Under the pieces are notes generated by a model. That model was not told where the DNA came from, did no database searches, and saw only the letters and a list, made by a program, of their open reading frames with translations. Source: Actinomycetota bacterium (GTDB lineage Bacteria; Actinomycetota; CADDZG01; JAHWKV01; JAOPZY01). Taken from it: 36,160 nucleotides of DNA. The stretch covers positions 1 to 36,160 of the forward strand of contig JAOPZY010000062.1 of assembly GCA_025963875.1 (NCBI GenBank), in the 5' to 3' direction. Position numbers and translations under genes: made by a program. Shown here piece by piece: positions 27,378-36,160 of this stretch. The stretch's first letter is position 1, and each line of letters opens with the position of its first letter.

Positions 27378-27968
27378 ATGTGGATCGCGGATCTGGAGGC
27401 ACTGGGCGACGAGGAGCTGGTCCGGCGCTTCGTCTCGGATGGGTCGAGCGATGCGGTCGACGTCCTGCTGCGCCGCCACCAGGACCGCGTCCTCGGGCTC
27501 GCCTACCGGATCCTCGGCAACCGGGCCGATGCCCTCGACGCCTCCCAGGAGGTCTTCGTTGCCGTGTTCCGCAAGGCGGCGTCGTTCCGCCACCAGTCGG
27601 CCTTCACGACCTGGCTCTACCGCCTGACCGTCAACGCCTGCAACGATCACGCCCGCCGCCGGTCCCGCCTCCCGCAGCCGGCCGAGGCAGTCGACGTTGC
27701 GTCCCCCGACGCCGTCGGGAGGGCCGACGACCGCCTGGCCATCGCCGGCGCCATGCGCAAGCTGCCGCTGGAGCAGCGCACCGCGGTGATCATGCGGGAC
27801 CTGCTCGGGCTCAGCTACGACGAGATTGCCCAGGCGACCGACACCGCCGTTGGTACCGTGAAGAGCAGGATCTCCCGAGGCCGGGCAGCCCTGGCCGGTG
27901 GCCTGGGGGAACGCCCGGAACCGGAACCGGGAGAGGCTCCGGCCCGTCTAAGCCCGAAGAAGCCATGA
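27378..27968 (+). CDS. ECF RNA polymerase sigma factor (SigM-like)
   Basis: DALDASQEVFVAVFRKAASFRHQSAFTTWLYRLTVNACNDHARRRSR...LPLEQRTAVIMRDLLGLSYDEIAQATDTAVGTVKSRISRGRAAL. Confidence 0.92.
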   Translation: MWIADLEALGDEELVRRFVSDGSSDAVDVLLRRHQDRVLGLAYRILGNRADALDASQEVFVAVFRKAASFRHQSAFTTWLYRLTVNACNDHARRRSRLPQPAEAVDVASPDAVGRADDRLAIAGAMRKLPLEQRTAVIMRDLLGLSYDEIAQATDTAVGTVKSRISRGRAALAGGLGERPEPEPGEAPARLSPKKP

Positions 27969-28804
27969 GTCCGCACGCCGATACCGAACGCCTCAGCGCC
28001 TACCTCGACGGGGAAGTCCCGACCTCCGAGCGCGCCGGGCTCGAGGAGCACCTCGCATCGTGTCCCCAGTGCTCGGCGCGAAAGTCGGCCCTCGAAGGCG
28101 TGATCCGCTCGGTGGGGGGGCTGCCGCCGGTGACGACCACCGAGGCCGAGCACCTTGCGATCCGCCGTGCGGTGCTGGAGGGCGCCGGTGCCCGGGGGCC
28201 GGACTGGGCCCTCAAGCGTGCTCGTGCCTGGAGGATCTTCGCCGCCACCGCCGCGGTCGCAGCGGTGGTGGCGGGCATCCTGAGCTTTGTCCTCGTGAAG
28301 GCGTCGGGTCCGAAGGTGACCTCGACGGCGTCGGCGCCCGCACCCTCGGCCTCCCCCGCGCTGCCGAGCCTTGCCAACGACGCCGAGGTGCGCTCCTACG
28401 CCCGGACCCAGCCCGGTGTGAGCACCTTCCTGGGGCAGGGTCACGCCCCGGCAGGTGCCGCCGCCGCCCCCCAGGCACCGTTGCCCGCCCCGACGGCGGC
28501 GCCCCCGGCGTTCGCCCAGGTCAATCCGTCGGCCCCCAAATCCGACCGGGCGAATGCCTCGGGGGCGGCGACCCAGGCCGGCCCGCCCACGCTGGGCTCC
28601 TGCACCCGCGACGCCGTGCTCTCGGGCGGCGCCCTGCTGGGAGCGACCCCGGTGACCTACCAGGCGACCCCGGCGTGGGTCATCGCCTACGGGGCACCCT
28701 CCGGGTCGCCGGGGGGATCGGCCGGGACCCTCGACCGGGTGGTCGTGGAGGTCCGCTCCCAGTCGAGCTGCTCCGTGCTGGACCAGGCGACGCTCGTCCC
28801 CTGA
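27965..28804 (+). CDS. Zinc-finger anti-sigma factor with one TM
   Basis: LSAYLDGEVPTSERAGLEEHLASCPQCSA (HxxxCxxC), TM IFAATAAVAAVVAGILSFVLV; ATGA overlap with sigma gene. Confidence 0.88.
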   Translation: MSPHADTERLSAYLDGEVPTSERAGLEEHLASCPQCSARKSALEGVIRSVGGLPPVTTTEAEHLAIRRAVLEGAGARGPDWALKRARAWRIFAATAAVAAVVAGILSFVLVKASGPKVTSTASAPAPSASPALPSLANDAEVRSYARTQPGVSTFLGQGHAPAGAAAAPQAPLPAPTAAPPAFAQVNPSAPKSDRANASGAATQAGPPTLGSCTRDAVLSGGALLGATPVTYQATPAWVIAYGAPSGSPGGSAGTLDRVVVEVRSQSSCSVLDQATLVP

Positions 28805-28902
28805 ATTCCACAAGGGGACTCCCAGGATCTTCCATATCTTTCAGACGTTGCCGAACCGATGTCGCGGGTCGTTAGAATGCGTAAGCAATAAGGAGGTGAC
28901 CC

Positions 28903-29106
28903 GTGGCAGTCGTAAAGACCATCGATCTGGTGGGCGTCTCGTCCGAGAGCTGGCGCCACGCGGCCAAGGAAGCATTGGCCGAGGCGGCGAAGACACTCCG
29001 GGGTATTGAATCGATGGACGTGCTCGAAACCTCCTGCAGCATCGAGGACAACGAGATCAGCGAGTACCTGGCCCACGTGCGGATCAAGTTCCGCATCGAA
29101 CGGTAG
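28903..29106 (+). CDS. Dodecin family protein
   Basis: MAVVKTIDLVGVSSESWRHAAKEALAEAAKTLRGIESMDVLETSCSIEDNEISEYLAHVRIKFRIER; GTG start, RBS aaggaggtga. Confidence 0.93.
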   Translation: MAVVKTIDLVGVSSESWRHAAKEALAEAAKTLRGIESMDVLETSCSIEDNEISEYLAHVRIKFRIER

Positions 29107-29181
29107 CGGCCCACCCGGCCGGCTGACCAGCCGCCAGCAAGCCGGACACCGGCAGGACGCAACGACTCAAAGGGGACAAAC

Positions 29182-30486
29182 ATGCCTGGCATAGCCCTAT
29201 TGGGCACCCAGTGGGGAGACGAGGGGAAGGGCAAGGTCACCCACCTGATGGCCGACGCCATGGACATGGTCGTCCGGTACCAGGGGGGGAACAACGCCGG
29301 CCACACGGTCATCGTGGGCACGGAGACGTTCAAGCTGCACCTGCTCCCTGCCGGCATCCTGTACCCGCACATCACGCCGGTGCTCGCGCCCGGGGTGGTC
29401 GTGGACCCCTCCGTCCTGCTCGAGGAGATCGATGCCCTCGCCCTCCGCGGCATCTCGGCCGAAAAGCTCCGCATCTCGGGCAATGCGCACCTGATCATGC
29501 CCTACCACCGGGAGCTCGACCGCCTGACGGAGCGCCGCCTCGGCAAGATGAAGCTCGGGACCACCCGGCGGGGCATCGGCCCGGCGTACGCCGACAAGGC
29601 GTCCCGCATCGGCATCCGGATCCAGGACCTCCTGGACCGCAAGATCTTCACCGAGAAGCTCGACGTCGCCCTGCGGGAGAAGAACCTGCTCCTGACGAAG
29701 ATCTACGGACGGCTGCCGATGAATGCGGATGCGATCCTCCAGGAGTACCTGGGCTACGCCGACCGCCTGGAGCCCCATATCACCGACACGGTCGCCGAGG
29801 TCCACACCGCGCTCGACGCCGGAAAAAACGTCCTGTTCGAAGGTGCTCAGGGCATGCTGCTCGATCTCGACCACGGCACGTACCCGTTCGTGACCTCGTC
29901 GAACTGTGTCGCCGGCGGGGTCTGCACCGGGGCGGGGGTCGGCCCCCGGATGATCGACCGCATCATCGGCGTGACCAAGGCCTACACCACGCGGGTGGGC
30001 GAGGGGCCGTTCCCCACCGAGGACCTGGGCCCCGACGGCGACCTCCTGGTCGAGCGGGGTGCCGAGTTCGGTGCCACGACGGGCCGCAAGCGCCGCTGCG
30101 GCTGGTTCGACGCGGTCATCGTGCGCTACGCCGCCCGGGTCAGCTCGCTGACCGAGATCTTCCTCACCAAGATCGACGTGCTGTCGGCCTTCGACCGGAT
30201 CAAGGTCTGCGTCGGCTACGAGCACGAGGGCAAGATCTACGAGACCTTCCCGCCGCACCAGACGATCTTCCACAAAGCGGTGCCGATCTACAAGGAGTTC
30301 GAAGGCTGGAGGACCGACATCAGCGGTGCCCGGAGCTGGGCCGACCTGCCCAAGGCCGCCCAGACGTACGTCGAAAGCCTGGAGCAGATGGTGGGCGTGC
30401 CCATCACCCAGATCTCCGTGGGAGCCGAGGCCACCGAGACCGTGACCCGGCTGGCCCCGGTGACTCCCCGGAGCGCCCAGGCCTGA
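29182..30486 (+). CDS. purA: Adenylosuccinate synthase
   Basis: [41 protein letters not shown]...; 434 aa. Confidence 0.98.
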   Translation: MPGIALLGTQWGDEGKGKVTHLMADAMDMVVRYQGGNNAGHTVIVGTETFKLHLLPAGILYPHITPVLAPGVVVDPSVLLEEIDALALRGISAEKLRISGNAHLIMPYHRELDRLTERRLGKMKLGTTRRGIGPAYADKASRIGIRIQDLLDRKIFTEKLDVALREKNLLLTKIYGRLPMNADAILQEYLGYADRLEPHITDTVAEVHTALDAGKNVLFEGAQGMLLDLDHGTYPFVTSSNCVAGGVCTGAGVGPRMIDRIIGVTKAYTTRVGEGPFPTEDLGPDGDLLVERGAEFGATTGRKRRCGWFDAVIVRYAARVSSLTEIFLTKIDVLSAFDRIKVCVGYEHEGKIYETFPPHQTIFHKAVPIYKEFEGWRTDISGARSWADLPKAAQTYVESLEQMVGVPITQISVGAEATETVTRLAPVTPRSAQA

Positions 30487-30505
30487 CGCTGAGAGGACTG
30501 GGTTC

Positions 30506-31816
30506 ATGAGGGTCCTCGTCGTCGGCGGCGGCGGGCGGGAGCACGCGCTGGTCTGGAGCCTCTCGAAAAGCTCCCTCGTCGCCGACCTCCTCTGCGCACC
30601 CGGCAACCCGGGCATCCAGGAGCTCGCCCGCTGCCGGCCGGTCGCCGTCGACGACCTGCCGGCCATGGTCACCATGGCCGCCCGGGAATTCGTCGACCTG
30701 GTGGTCGTCGGGCCCGAGGCCCCCCTGGTGGGGGGACTTGCCGACGCTCTGCGAGAGGCGGGCATCCGCGTGTTCGGCCCCGGGGCTGCCGGCGCCCGCC
30801 TCGAGGGTTCCAAGGGATGGGCCAAGTCCCTCATGGCCGCCGCCGGCATCCCGACGGCCGCCGCGCAGAGCTTCGACCGTGCCGACGAGGCGATCGCCTA
30901 CGCCCGGCAGCTGCTCGCGGCCGGGACCGGCGTGGTGGTGAAGGCCGACGGCCTGGCCGCCGGCAAGGGGGTCACCGTCTGCGACGACGAAGCCCAGGCC
31001 GCCACCGCCATCACCGACGCCCTGGACCGGCGGGTGTTCGGACCGGCGGGGAGCCGGGTGCTCGTCGAGGAGCGCCTCGCCGGCGAGGAACTGTCCGTGC
31101 TGGCGTTCTCCGACGGCAAGACGGTCCTCCCGATGCAGGCCGCCCAGGACTTCAAGCGGGCCCACGACGGCGACCTCGGCCCCAACACCGGTGGGATGGG
31201 GTCGCACTCGCCCGTCCCGTCCTGCACGCCGGACGTGGCCGGGAGGATCACCGACCAGGTGCTGGAGCCCGTCGCCGCCGCCCTGGCCGCGGAGGGCGAG
31301 CCGTACGTCGGCGTCATCTACGCCGGGATCATGCTGACGCCGGACGGGCCGAAGGTCCTGGAGTTCAACTGCCGCTTCGGCGATCCCGAGACCCAGGCCC
31401 TGCTGCCGAGGCTGGCGTCGGACCTCATGGAGCCCATCCTCGCCTGCACGGACGGCACCCTGTCGGGGGTGCGCCTCGACTGGCGTCCGGACGCATGCGT
31501 GGCGGTGGTGGCCGCCGCTGCCGGCTACCCCGGCACCCCCGCGACCGGCGCCCCGATCTCGGGCCTCGAGGGCGCCGAGGCGCTGACCGGGCTCCCGGTC
31601 TTCCAGGCGGGTACCCGGCCAGGTCCGGACGGGTCGGTGGTGACCTCGGGCGGCAGGGTGCTCGCCGTGGCCGCCCTCGGGGATGCTCCGTGGCTTGCCC
31701 GCCGCCGGGCTTACGATGGGCTCGCGAAAGTTTCGTTCGATGGCATGTGGTACCGGTCGGACATCGGCCCCCGGCCTGGCTTCGAGGCCGGATCTGCAAA
31801 GGGGGGTTTGGGGTGA
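30506..31816 (+). CDS. purD: Phosphoribosylamine--glycine ligase
   Basis: [22 protein letters not shown]...[11 protein letters not shown]...[12 protein letters not shown]...[19 protein letters not shown]. Confidence 0.98.
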   Translation: MRVLVVGGGGREHALVWSLSKSSLVADLLCAPGNPGIQELARCRPVAVDDLPAMVTMAAREFVDLVVVGPEAPLVGGLADALREAGIRVFGPGAAGARLEGSKGWAKSLMAAAGIPTAAAQSFDRADEAIAYARQLLAAGTGVVVKADGLAAGKGVTVCDDEAQAATAITDALDRRVFGPAGSRVLVEERLAGEELSVLAFSDGKTVLPMQAAQDFKRAHDGDLGPNTGGMGSHSPVPSCTPDVAGRITDQVLEPVAAALAAEGEPYVGVIYAGIMLTPDGPKVLEFNCRFGDPETQALLPRLASDLMEPILACTDGTLSGVRLDWRPDACVAVVAAAAGYPGTPATGAPISGLEGAEALTGLPVFQAGTRPGPDGSVVTSGGRVLAVAALGDAPWLARRRAYDGLAKVSFDGMWYRSDIGPRPGFEAGSAKGGLG

Positions 31817-32298
31817 CGAAAGCGCTTGACGACGGCGATCCGCTCGTCGGCATCGTGATGGGCTCGAGCTCGGACCAGCCGAAGATGCAGGCTGCGAACT
31901 TCATTCTCGAACGCTTCGGGGTCCCGTTCGAGTCCAACGTCATCAGCGCCCACCGCACGCCGGAGCAGGCCCACGAGTACGCCAAGCTGGCCGAGGACCG
32001 TGGCCTGGAGGTCATCATCGCCGCCGCGGGCCGGGCCGCCCATCTCGCCGGGGTGATGGCCGCCAACACCATCCTGCCGGTGATCGGCGTGCCCATCTAC
32101 ACCGACCATCTCGGCGGTGCGGACTCCCTCTACTCGACGGTGCAGATGCCGTCGGGGGTGCCCGTCGCCACGGTCGGGCTGTCCAATGCCACCAACGCCG
32201 CCATCCTCGCCGTGCAGATGCTGGCCCTCGCCCGGCCTGAGCTGCGCCACCAGCTCCGCAACTTCAAGAAGGAGCTCAGCCAGGGGCTCAAGATTTGA
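31813..32298 (+). CDS. purE: PurE family (N5-carboxyaminoimidazole ribonucleotide mutase / AIR carboxylase)
   Basis: GTG start; [47 protein letters not shown]...[55 protein letters not shown]. Confidence 0.93.
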   Translation: MTKALDDGDPLVGIVMGSSSDQPKMQAANFILERFGVPFESNVISAHRTPEQAHEYAKLAEDRGLEVIIAAAGRAAHLAGVMAANTILPVIGVPIYTDHLGGADSLYSTVQMPSGVPVATVGLSNATNAAILAVQMLALARPELRHQLRNFKKELSQGLKI

Positions 32299-33599
32299 TC
32301 GACCGCTACACGCGGCCTGCGATGGCCGCCGTCTGGAGCGAGGAGCGCAAGCTCTCGCACTGGCTGCGCATCGAGATCCTCGCGGTGCAGGCCCGGGTGG
32401 AGCGCGGCGAGGTCCCCGCAGAGGACCTGGCCGAGATCCGGGCGAAGGCCGCCTTCGACCTCGAGCGGGTGGCCGAGATCGAACGCACGACCCGCCACGA
32501 CGTCGCGGCGTTCCTCGACAACGTCGCCGAGTTCGTCGGCCCGGCCGCCCGGCACCTCCACTACGGCATGACCTCCTCCGACATCCTCGACACGACGCTC
32601 GCCCTCCAGCTCGTCGAGGCGGCCGACCTGCTCCTCGCGGGCATCGTGGCGGTTCGGGACGTGGCGGTCCGCCTCGCCCGCCGGTACGAGTCGACGCCGA
32701 TGGTCGGGCGCACGCACGGCATCCACGCCGAGCCGACGAGCTTCGGCCTCAAGGCGGCGGGCTGGGCCTTCGAGCTGGAGCGGGGCCGGGTGCGGATGCA
32801 GCGGGCGAAGGAGTCCGTGGCCGTCGGCAAGCTCTCGGGCGCCGTCGGCAACTACAGCCAGCTCCCCCCCGAGGTCGAAGCCTCCGTCTGCCGCGAGCTC
32901 GGCCTGGCGGCCGACCCCGTCTCCACGCAGGTCGTCGCCCGGGACCGCCACGCCGAGTTCTCGGCGGCGATGGCCGTCGTCGCGGCGTCGATCGAACGCA
33001 TCTTCACCGAGATCCGCCACCTCGCCCGCACCGAGGTCCGGGAGGTGGAGGAGCCCTTCGCCGAAGGGGCGCAGAAGGGCTCGTCGGCCATGCCGCACAA
33101 GCGCAACCCGTGGCGCTCCGAGCGGCTCTGCGGCCTGGCCCGCGTGGTGCGGGCCGGTGTCGTCCCGGCCCTCGAGAACGTCGCCCTGTGGCACGAGCGG
33201 GACATCTCCCATTCCTCGGTGGAGCGGGTCACCCTGCCCGACTCCTGCCTCGCCCTCGACTTCATGCTCGGCGAGGCCGAGGAGCTGCTCGAGGGACTCC
33301 GCGTCTATCCCGAGCGGATGCTCGCCAACATCGAGGCGTCCGGGGGGGTCGTCTTCTCCCAGTCGGTGCTGCTCTCGCTCATCGATGCGGGCATGAGCCG
33401 CGACGAGGCCTACCGCATCGTGCAGGAGTCGTCGATGGAGGCGTGGCGCACCGGAGGCCACCTGCGGGACCTGCTGAAGTCGTCGCCCGCTGCCAAGCGC
33501 CTGGAGCCGGCGGCCATCGATGTCTGCTTCGACCCGTCACGTTACCTGCAGCACGCCGGGGAGGTCGTCGCCCGGCTGGCAACCTTGGAGGAGACATGA
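32295..33599 (+). CDS. purB: Adenylosuccinate lyase
   Basis: TTG start; [28 protein letters not shown]...[14 protein letters not shown]...[20 protein letters not shown]. Confidence 0.97.
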   Translation: MIDRYTRPAMAAVWSEERKLSHWLRIEILAVQARVERGEVPAEDLAEIRAKAAFDLERVAEIERTTRHDVAAFLDNVAEFVGPAARHLHYGMTSSDILDTTLALQLVEAADLLLAGIVAVRDVAVRLARRYESTPMVGRTHGIHAEPTSFGLKAAGWAFELERGRVRMQRAKESVAVGKLSGAVGNYSQLPPEVEASVCRELGLAADPVSTQVVARDRHAEFSAAMAVVAASIERIFTEIRHLARTEVREVEEPFAEGAQKGSSAMPHKRNPWRSERLCGLARVVRAGVVPALENVALWHERDISHSSVERVTLPDSCLALDFMLGEAEELLEGLRVYPERMLANIEASGGVVFSQSVLLSLIDAGMSRDEAYRIVQESSMEAWRTGGHLRDLLKSSPAAKRLEPAAIDVCFDPSRYLQHAGEVVARLATLEET

Positions 33600-34495
33600 G
33601 CCAGACCACCGCTGTCAGCACCGTGGAGGTGGACCTCCCCCACCTGTCGTCGGGCAAGGTCCGCGAGCTGTTCGACCTGGGCGGCGACGGCCTGCTGTTC
33701 GTCGCCAGCGACCGCATCTCGGCCTACGACGTCGTCATGCCCCAGGCCATCCCCGACAAGGGCCGGCTGCTGACCGGCATGAGCATCTTCTGGTTCGGGG
33801 CGACCTCCGACATCTGCCCCAACCACTTCCTGTCCGCCGCCTCGAACGAGCTGCCCAGGGCGGTTCGGGAGCAGGTCGAGGCCCTCCAGGGGCGCCACAT
33901 GGTGGTCCGCAAGCTCGACATGCTGCCGGTCGAGTTCGTCGTCCGGGGCTACCTCGTCGGCTCCGGCTGGAAGGACTACCGGCAGACGGGGGCCGTCTGC
34001 GGGATCCCGCTGCCGGAGGGCCTCGTCGAGGCCGACAAGCTGCCGGAGCCCATCTTCACCCCAGCCACGAAGGCGACCGTCGGCCACGACGAGAACATCA
34101 GCGAGGCGCAGGCCGCCGAGCTGTGCCCGCCGGGCACCCTCAAGGTCGCCCGTGACTACGCCGTCGAGCTCTACAAGCGGGCCGCCGGCTACGCCAGGGG
34201 CCGGGGGATCATCATCGCCGACACCAAGTTCGAGTTCGGCCTGGCCCCCGACGGCGAGGTCACCCTGGCCGACGAGGTGCTTACCCCCGACTCCTCCCGT
34301 TTCTGGCCTGCGGACCAGTGGGAGCCCGGCGCCAACCCCCCGTCGCTCGACAAGCAGTACCTCCGGGACTGGCTCGACGTCCAGGGCTGGGACCACAAGC
34401 CCCCGGCCCCCGACCTGCCACCGGACGTGGTGGAGCGGACAAGGGCGGGCTACGTCGAGGCCTACGAGCGCCTGACGGGCCGCACGTTCAGCTAG
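33596..34495 (+). CDS. purC: SAICAR synthase
   Basis: SSGKVRELFDLGGDGLLFVASDRISAYDVVMPQAIPDKGRLLTGMSIFWF...VVRGYLVGSGWKDY...IIIADTKFEFG; ATGA overlap with purB. Confidence 0.97.
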   Translation: MSQTTAVSTVEVDLPHLSSGKVRELFDLGGDGLLFVASDRISAYDVVMPQAIPDKGRLLTGMSIFWFGATSDICPNHFLSAASNELPRAVREQVEALQGRHMVVRKLDMLPVEFVVRGYLVGSGWKDYRQTGAVCGIPLPEGLVEADKLPEPIFTPATKATVGHDENISEAQAAELCPPGTLKVARDYAVELYKRAAGYARGRGIIIADTKFEFGLAPDGEVTLADEVLTPDSSRFWPADQWEPGANPPSLDKQYLRDWLDVQGWDHKPPAPDLPPDVVERTRAGYVEAYERLTGRTFS

Positions 34496-34578
34496 CCGGC
34501 AGACCACGCCGTTTGTCGTTCGTCCGCCGCGGGTACCTGTGGCCCGTCCAGTGCAACCGACGGTCTGGAGGCAGACGA

Positions 34579-34938
34579 ATGAGACGCAGGCTCCTTGCAG
34601 CGAAGATCGTCCTGTTGATTCCCGCCCTTGCTGGGGCCTGCTCCCAGGCCGGGAGTTCGGCCGCCAAGGACGTGAGCGTTGGGGCCTGTACCGCCGACCC
34701 GGCGGGAGGCAACCCGGTGGCGACCGGCCAGATCAACAACAGCACCGGCAAGGCGAGTGCCTACGTCATCCACGTCAAGTTCGTCGACAGCTCCGGCAAC
34801 GGCGTGGGCGATGGCGTGGCGACCGTCGCCAGAGTTGAGGCGCACGGCACGGCCACCTGGCGAGCGGTGGGCACGCAGTCAGCCCGTGGGCCATTAACCT
34901 GTCCCTTGTCCAGCGTGACCAGAACGGTCGCCCCGTAG
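34579..34938 (+). CDS. Small FxLYD-like lipoprotein
   Basis: MRRRLLAAKIVLLIPALAGACSQAGSS lipobox; ATGQINNSTGKASAYVIHVKFVDSSGNGVGDG. Confidence 0.65.
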   Translation: MRRRLLAAKIVLLIPALAGACSQAGSSAAKDVSVGACTADPAGGNPVATGQINNSTGKASAYVIHVKFVDSSGNGVGDGVATVARVEAHGTATWRAVGTQSARGPLTCPLSSVTRTVAP

Positions 34939-34947
34939 CCCGCCAAC

Positions 34948-35871
34948 CTAGCCTCGGCGGGCCTGCGCCGCAGCGACGATCCGGGCCATCAGCCCGAGCA
35001 GCCTCGAGGAGTCCCGAACCTGTACGCCGGTGATCGGCACGATCATCCACCCCTCGCCGAACAGCTCCAGATTGCGTTCCGCGTCGGCGGCGAATGCCTC
35101 CAGGCTGGAGTGGTGCTCGTAGCTGTGCGCCTCGAAGCCGACCGACACGGGAGGCGGGTAAGCGACATCCGGGTACCGCCAGCGTCCGTTGGCCAGCTGG
35201 ACCGGATACTCGAAGAACGGCTCGGGCAGGAGCCCGGCCTTGTATCCGTGCAGGGCGATCTGCTCCAACTGGCGCTGCAGCTCGCTGTCCACATGCCGCT
35301 GGCGGCCCCGGCGCTCCTCCAGCAACTCGAACAGGTCCGCCGCACCCCGGCGACCCCGAGTCCCCTGCGCCTCCAGCCGGTCGACGAGCAGGGCGAGGGG
35401 CACCTTCCGCTTGGCAAGGACATGATTGACCAGCCCTGGGGCGATCCGGGGGACCTCGAGCGAGACATCGATCACCGTGCGGGCCAGCGAGGTGACCGGG
35501 ATCCCGCTGCGATGGGCGAGGTCAACAGGCTGGAGGAATCTTGTGCGGTGCACTGCAAAGCCATCGAGTACGACTTTTCGACGCTGCGGGATCGTGATCT
35601 CGAGCCTGGGCTCGATCTCAGGCAGACGCCAGAGGATGCCCGCCGCCCGGTGCGACGCGATGCCGTCGGCGCAAAGGCACCCCGCCATCTCCGCCTGTTC
35701 CCACGTCCGTGGTGCGCCCGCGCGACGAGCCACGCCGTCGTAGACAGTTTCCCAGTCGTTGCTTCTCGTCAGCCAGCCCCACTGGCCCCGCGACATGCCT
35801 GCTTTCAGTGCCTGCTGACGAGCGATGAGACCATGTTGAGCAGTGGAAAGATCCAATAGAGCATCGTTCAT
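34948..35871 (-). CDS. AbiEi-antitoxin-like N-terminus with DUF559/endonuclease-fold-like C-terminus
   Basis: 307 aa; LDLSTAQHGLIARQQALKAGMSRGQWGWLTRSNDWETVYDGVARRAGAP...; C-terminus RYPDVAYPPPVSVGFEAHSYEHHSSLEAFAADAERNLELFGEGWMIVPIT. Confidence 0.75.
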   Translation of the reverse strand: MNDALLDLSTAQHGLIARQQALKAGMSRGQWGWLTRSNDWETVYDGVARRAGAPRTWEQAEMAGCLCADGIASHRAAGILWRLPEIEPRLEITIPQRRKVVLDGFAVHRTRFLQPVDLAHRSGIPVTSLARTVIDVSLEVPRIAPGLVNHVLAKRKVPLALLVDRLEAQGTRGRRGAADLFELLEERRGRQRHVDSELQRQLEQIALHGYKAGLLPEPFFEYPVQLANGRWRYPDVAYPPPVSVGFEAHSYEHHSSLEAFAADAERNLELFGEGWMIVPITGVQVRDSSRLLGLMARIVAAAQARRG

Positions 35872-35915
35872 GCCCCAAGTATGGGGCGGGGTACCGACAG
35901 AAAGCGGGGCCTTTT

Positions 35916-35965
35916 CGAACTGAGGTAAAAATGGCGTGTATGCGCGGCATTTTTACCTCAGTTCG
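35916..35965. terminator. Perfect 18-bp inverted repeat, 14-nt loop
   Basis: CGAACTGAGGTAAAAATG (35916-35933) / CATTTTTACCTCAGTTCG (35948-35965). Confidence 0.8.
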
Positions 35966-35981
35966 GCCGGACTCGGCAGAG

Positions 35982-36160
35982 CTACGGCGCCAGGCGCAGG
36001 GTCGCCACGGTTGCCGCCTCGACGGCGGCCTCGGAGAACGGCAGCGGGTGGTACCCGCCCTTCGCCCAGATGCCGAGCAGGTCGTTGTAGTGCGGGCTCG
36101 TCGGGTTCTCGGACTGGCCCCCGGGCAGGCTCCCCAGCGAGGCGTCCCAGTCGGAGACGT
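35982..36160 (-). CDS. Penicillin acylase/amidase family protein (C-terminal fragment, runs off right edge)
   Basis: VSDWDASLGSLPGGQSENPTSPHYNDLLGIWAKGGYHPLPFSEAAVEAATVATLRLAP*. Confidence 0.75.
   Translation of the reverse strand, partial: VSDWDASLGSLPGGQSENPTSPHYNDLLGIWAKGGYHPLPFSEAAVEAATVATLRLAP

Noticed and set aside
1-36160. tRNA (including tRNA-Sec), rRNA, prophage, transposase or integrase genes
   Set aside because: I found none; most intergenic gaps are short and nothing with tRNA-like architecture or transposase motifs was evident by reading. A tRNAscan-SE/Infernal run would be needed to exclude tRNA-Sec firmly.

Overview
High-GC actinobacterial-type window (lineage inferred from gene content: GlgE pathway, DUF6049/SigM-like locus). 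Left to right: (i) an overlapping minus-strand alpha-glucan/trehalose operon, glgE - treS::mak fusion - malQ - glgB (glgB runs off the left edge), with a divergent glgM/glgA-type glycosyltransferase; (ii) an ABC-2 exporter pair; (iii) a compact FtsH-like protease with an 87-aa membrane protein; (iv) two small secreted/lipoprotein genes; (v) a minus-strand glycine/sarcosine/betaine-reductase-like operon, grdE-grdB-grdC-grdA. In this operon both grdB and grdA are interrupted by a single in-frame UGA at the expected selenocysteine position. The ORF track splits or truncates both genes, but read with UGA=Sec they become full-length selenoproteins (motifs ILTAT-U-GTGTRCG and [14 protein letters not shown]); (vi) a divergent UroD-like/VOC pair; (vii) a peptidase S51-like gene and a DUF3052-like gene separated by a perfect 36-bp palindrome; (viii) a DUF6049 - Ser/Thr kinase - ECF sigma - anti-sigma locus that resembles the mycobacterial Rv3909-Rv3912 region but has no MurJ/MviN membrane domain; (ix) dodecin and a purA-D-E-B-C cluster; (x) a small lipoprotein, an AbiEi/DUF559-like protein and the C-terminal end of a penicillin-acylase-like gene. 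The most interesting system is the recoded grd operon. It lacks grdD and thioredoxin genes locally, has a GrdE that seems to lack the usual pyruvoyl-forming Cys, and has a GrdB that lacks one motif Cys. A second notable signal is an abrupt codon-usage change in the first ~380 bp of glgB, which suggests an assembly chimera or recombination.
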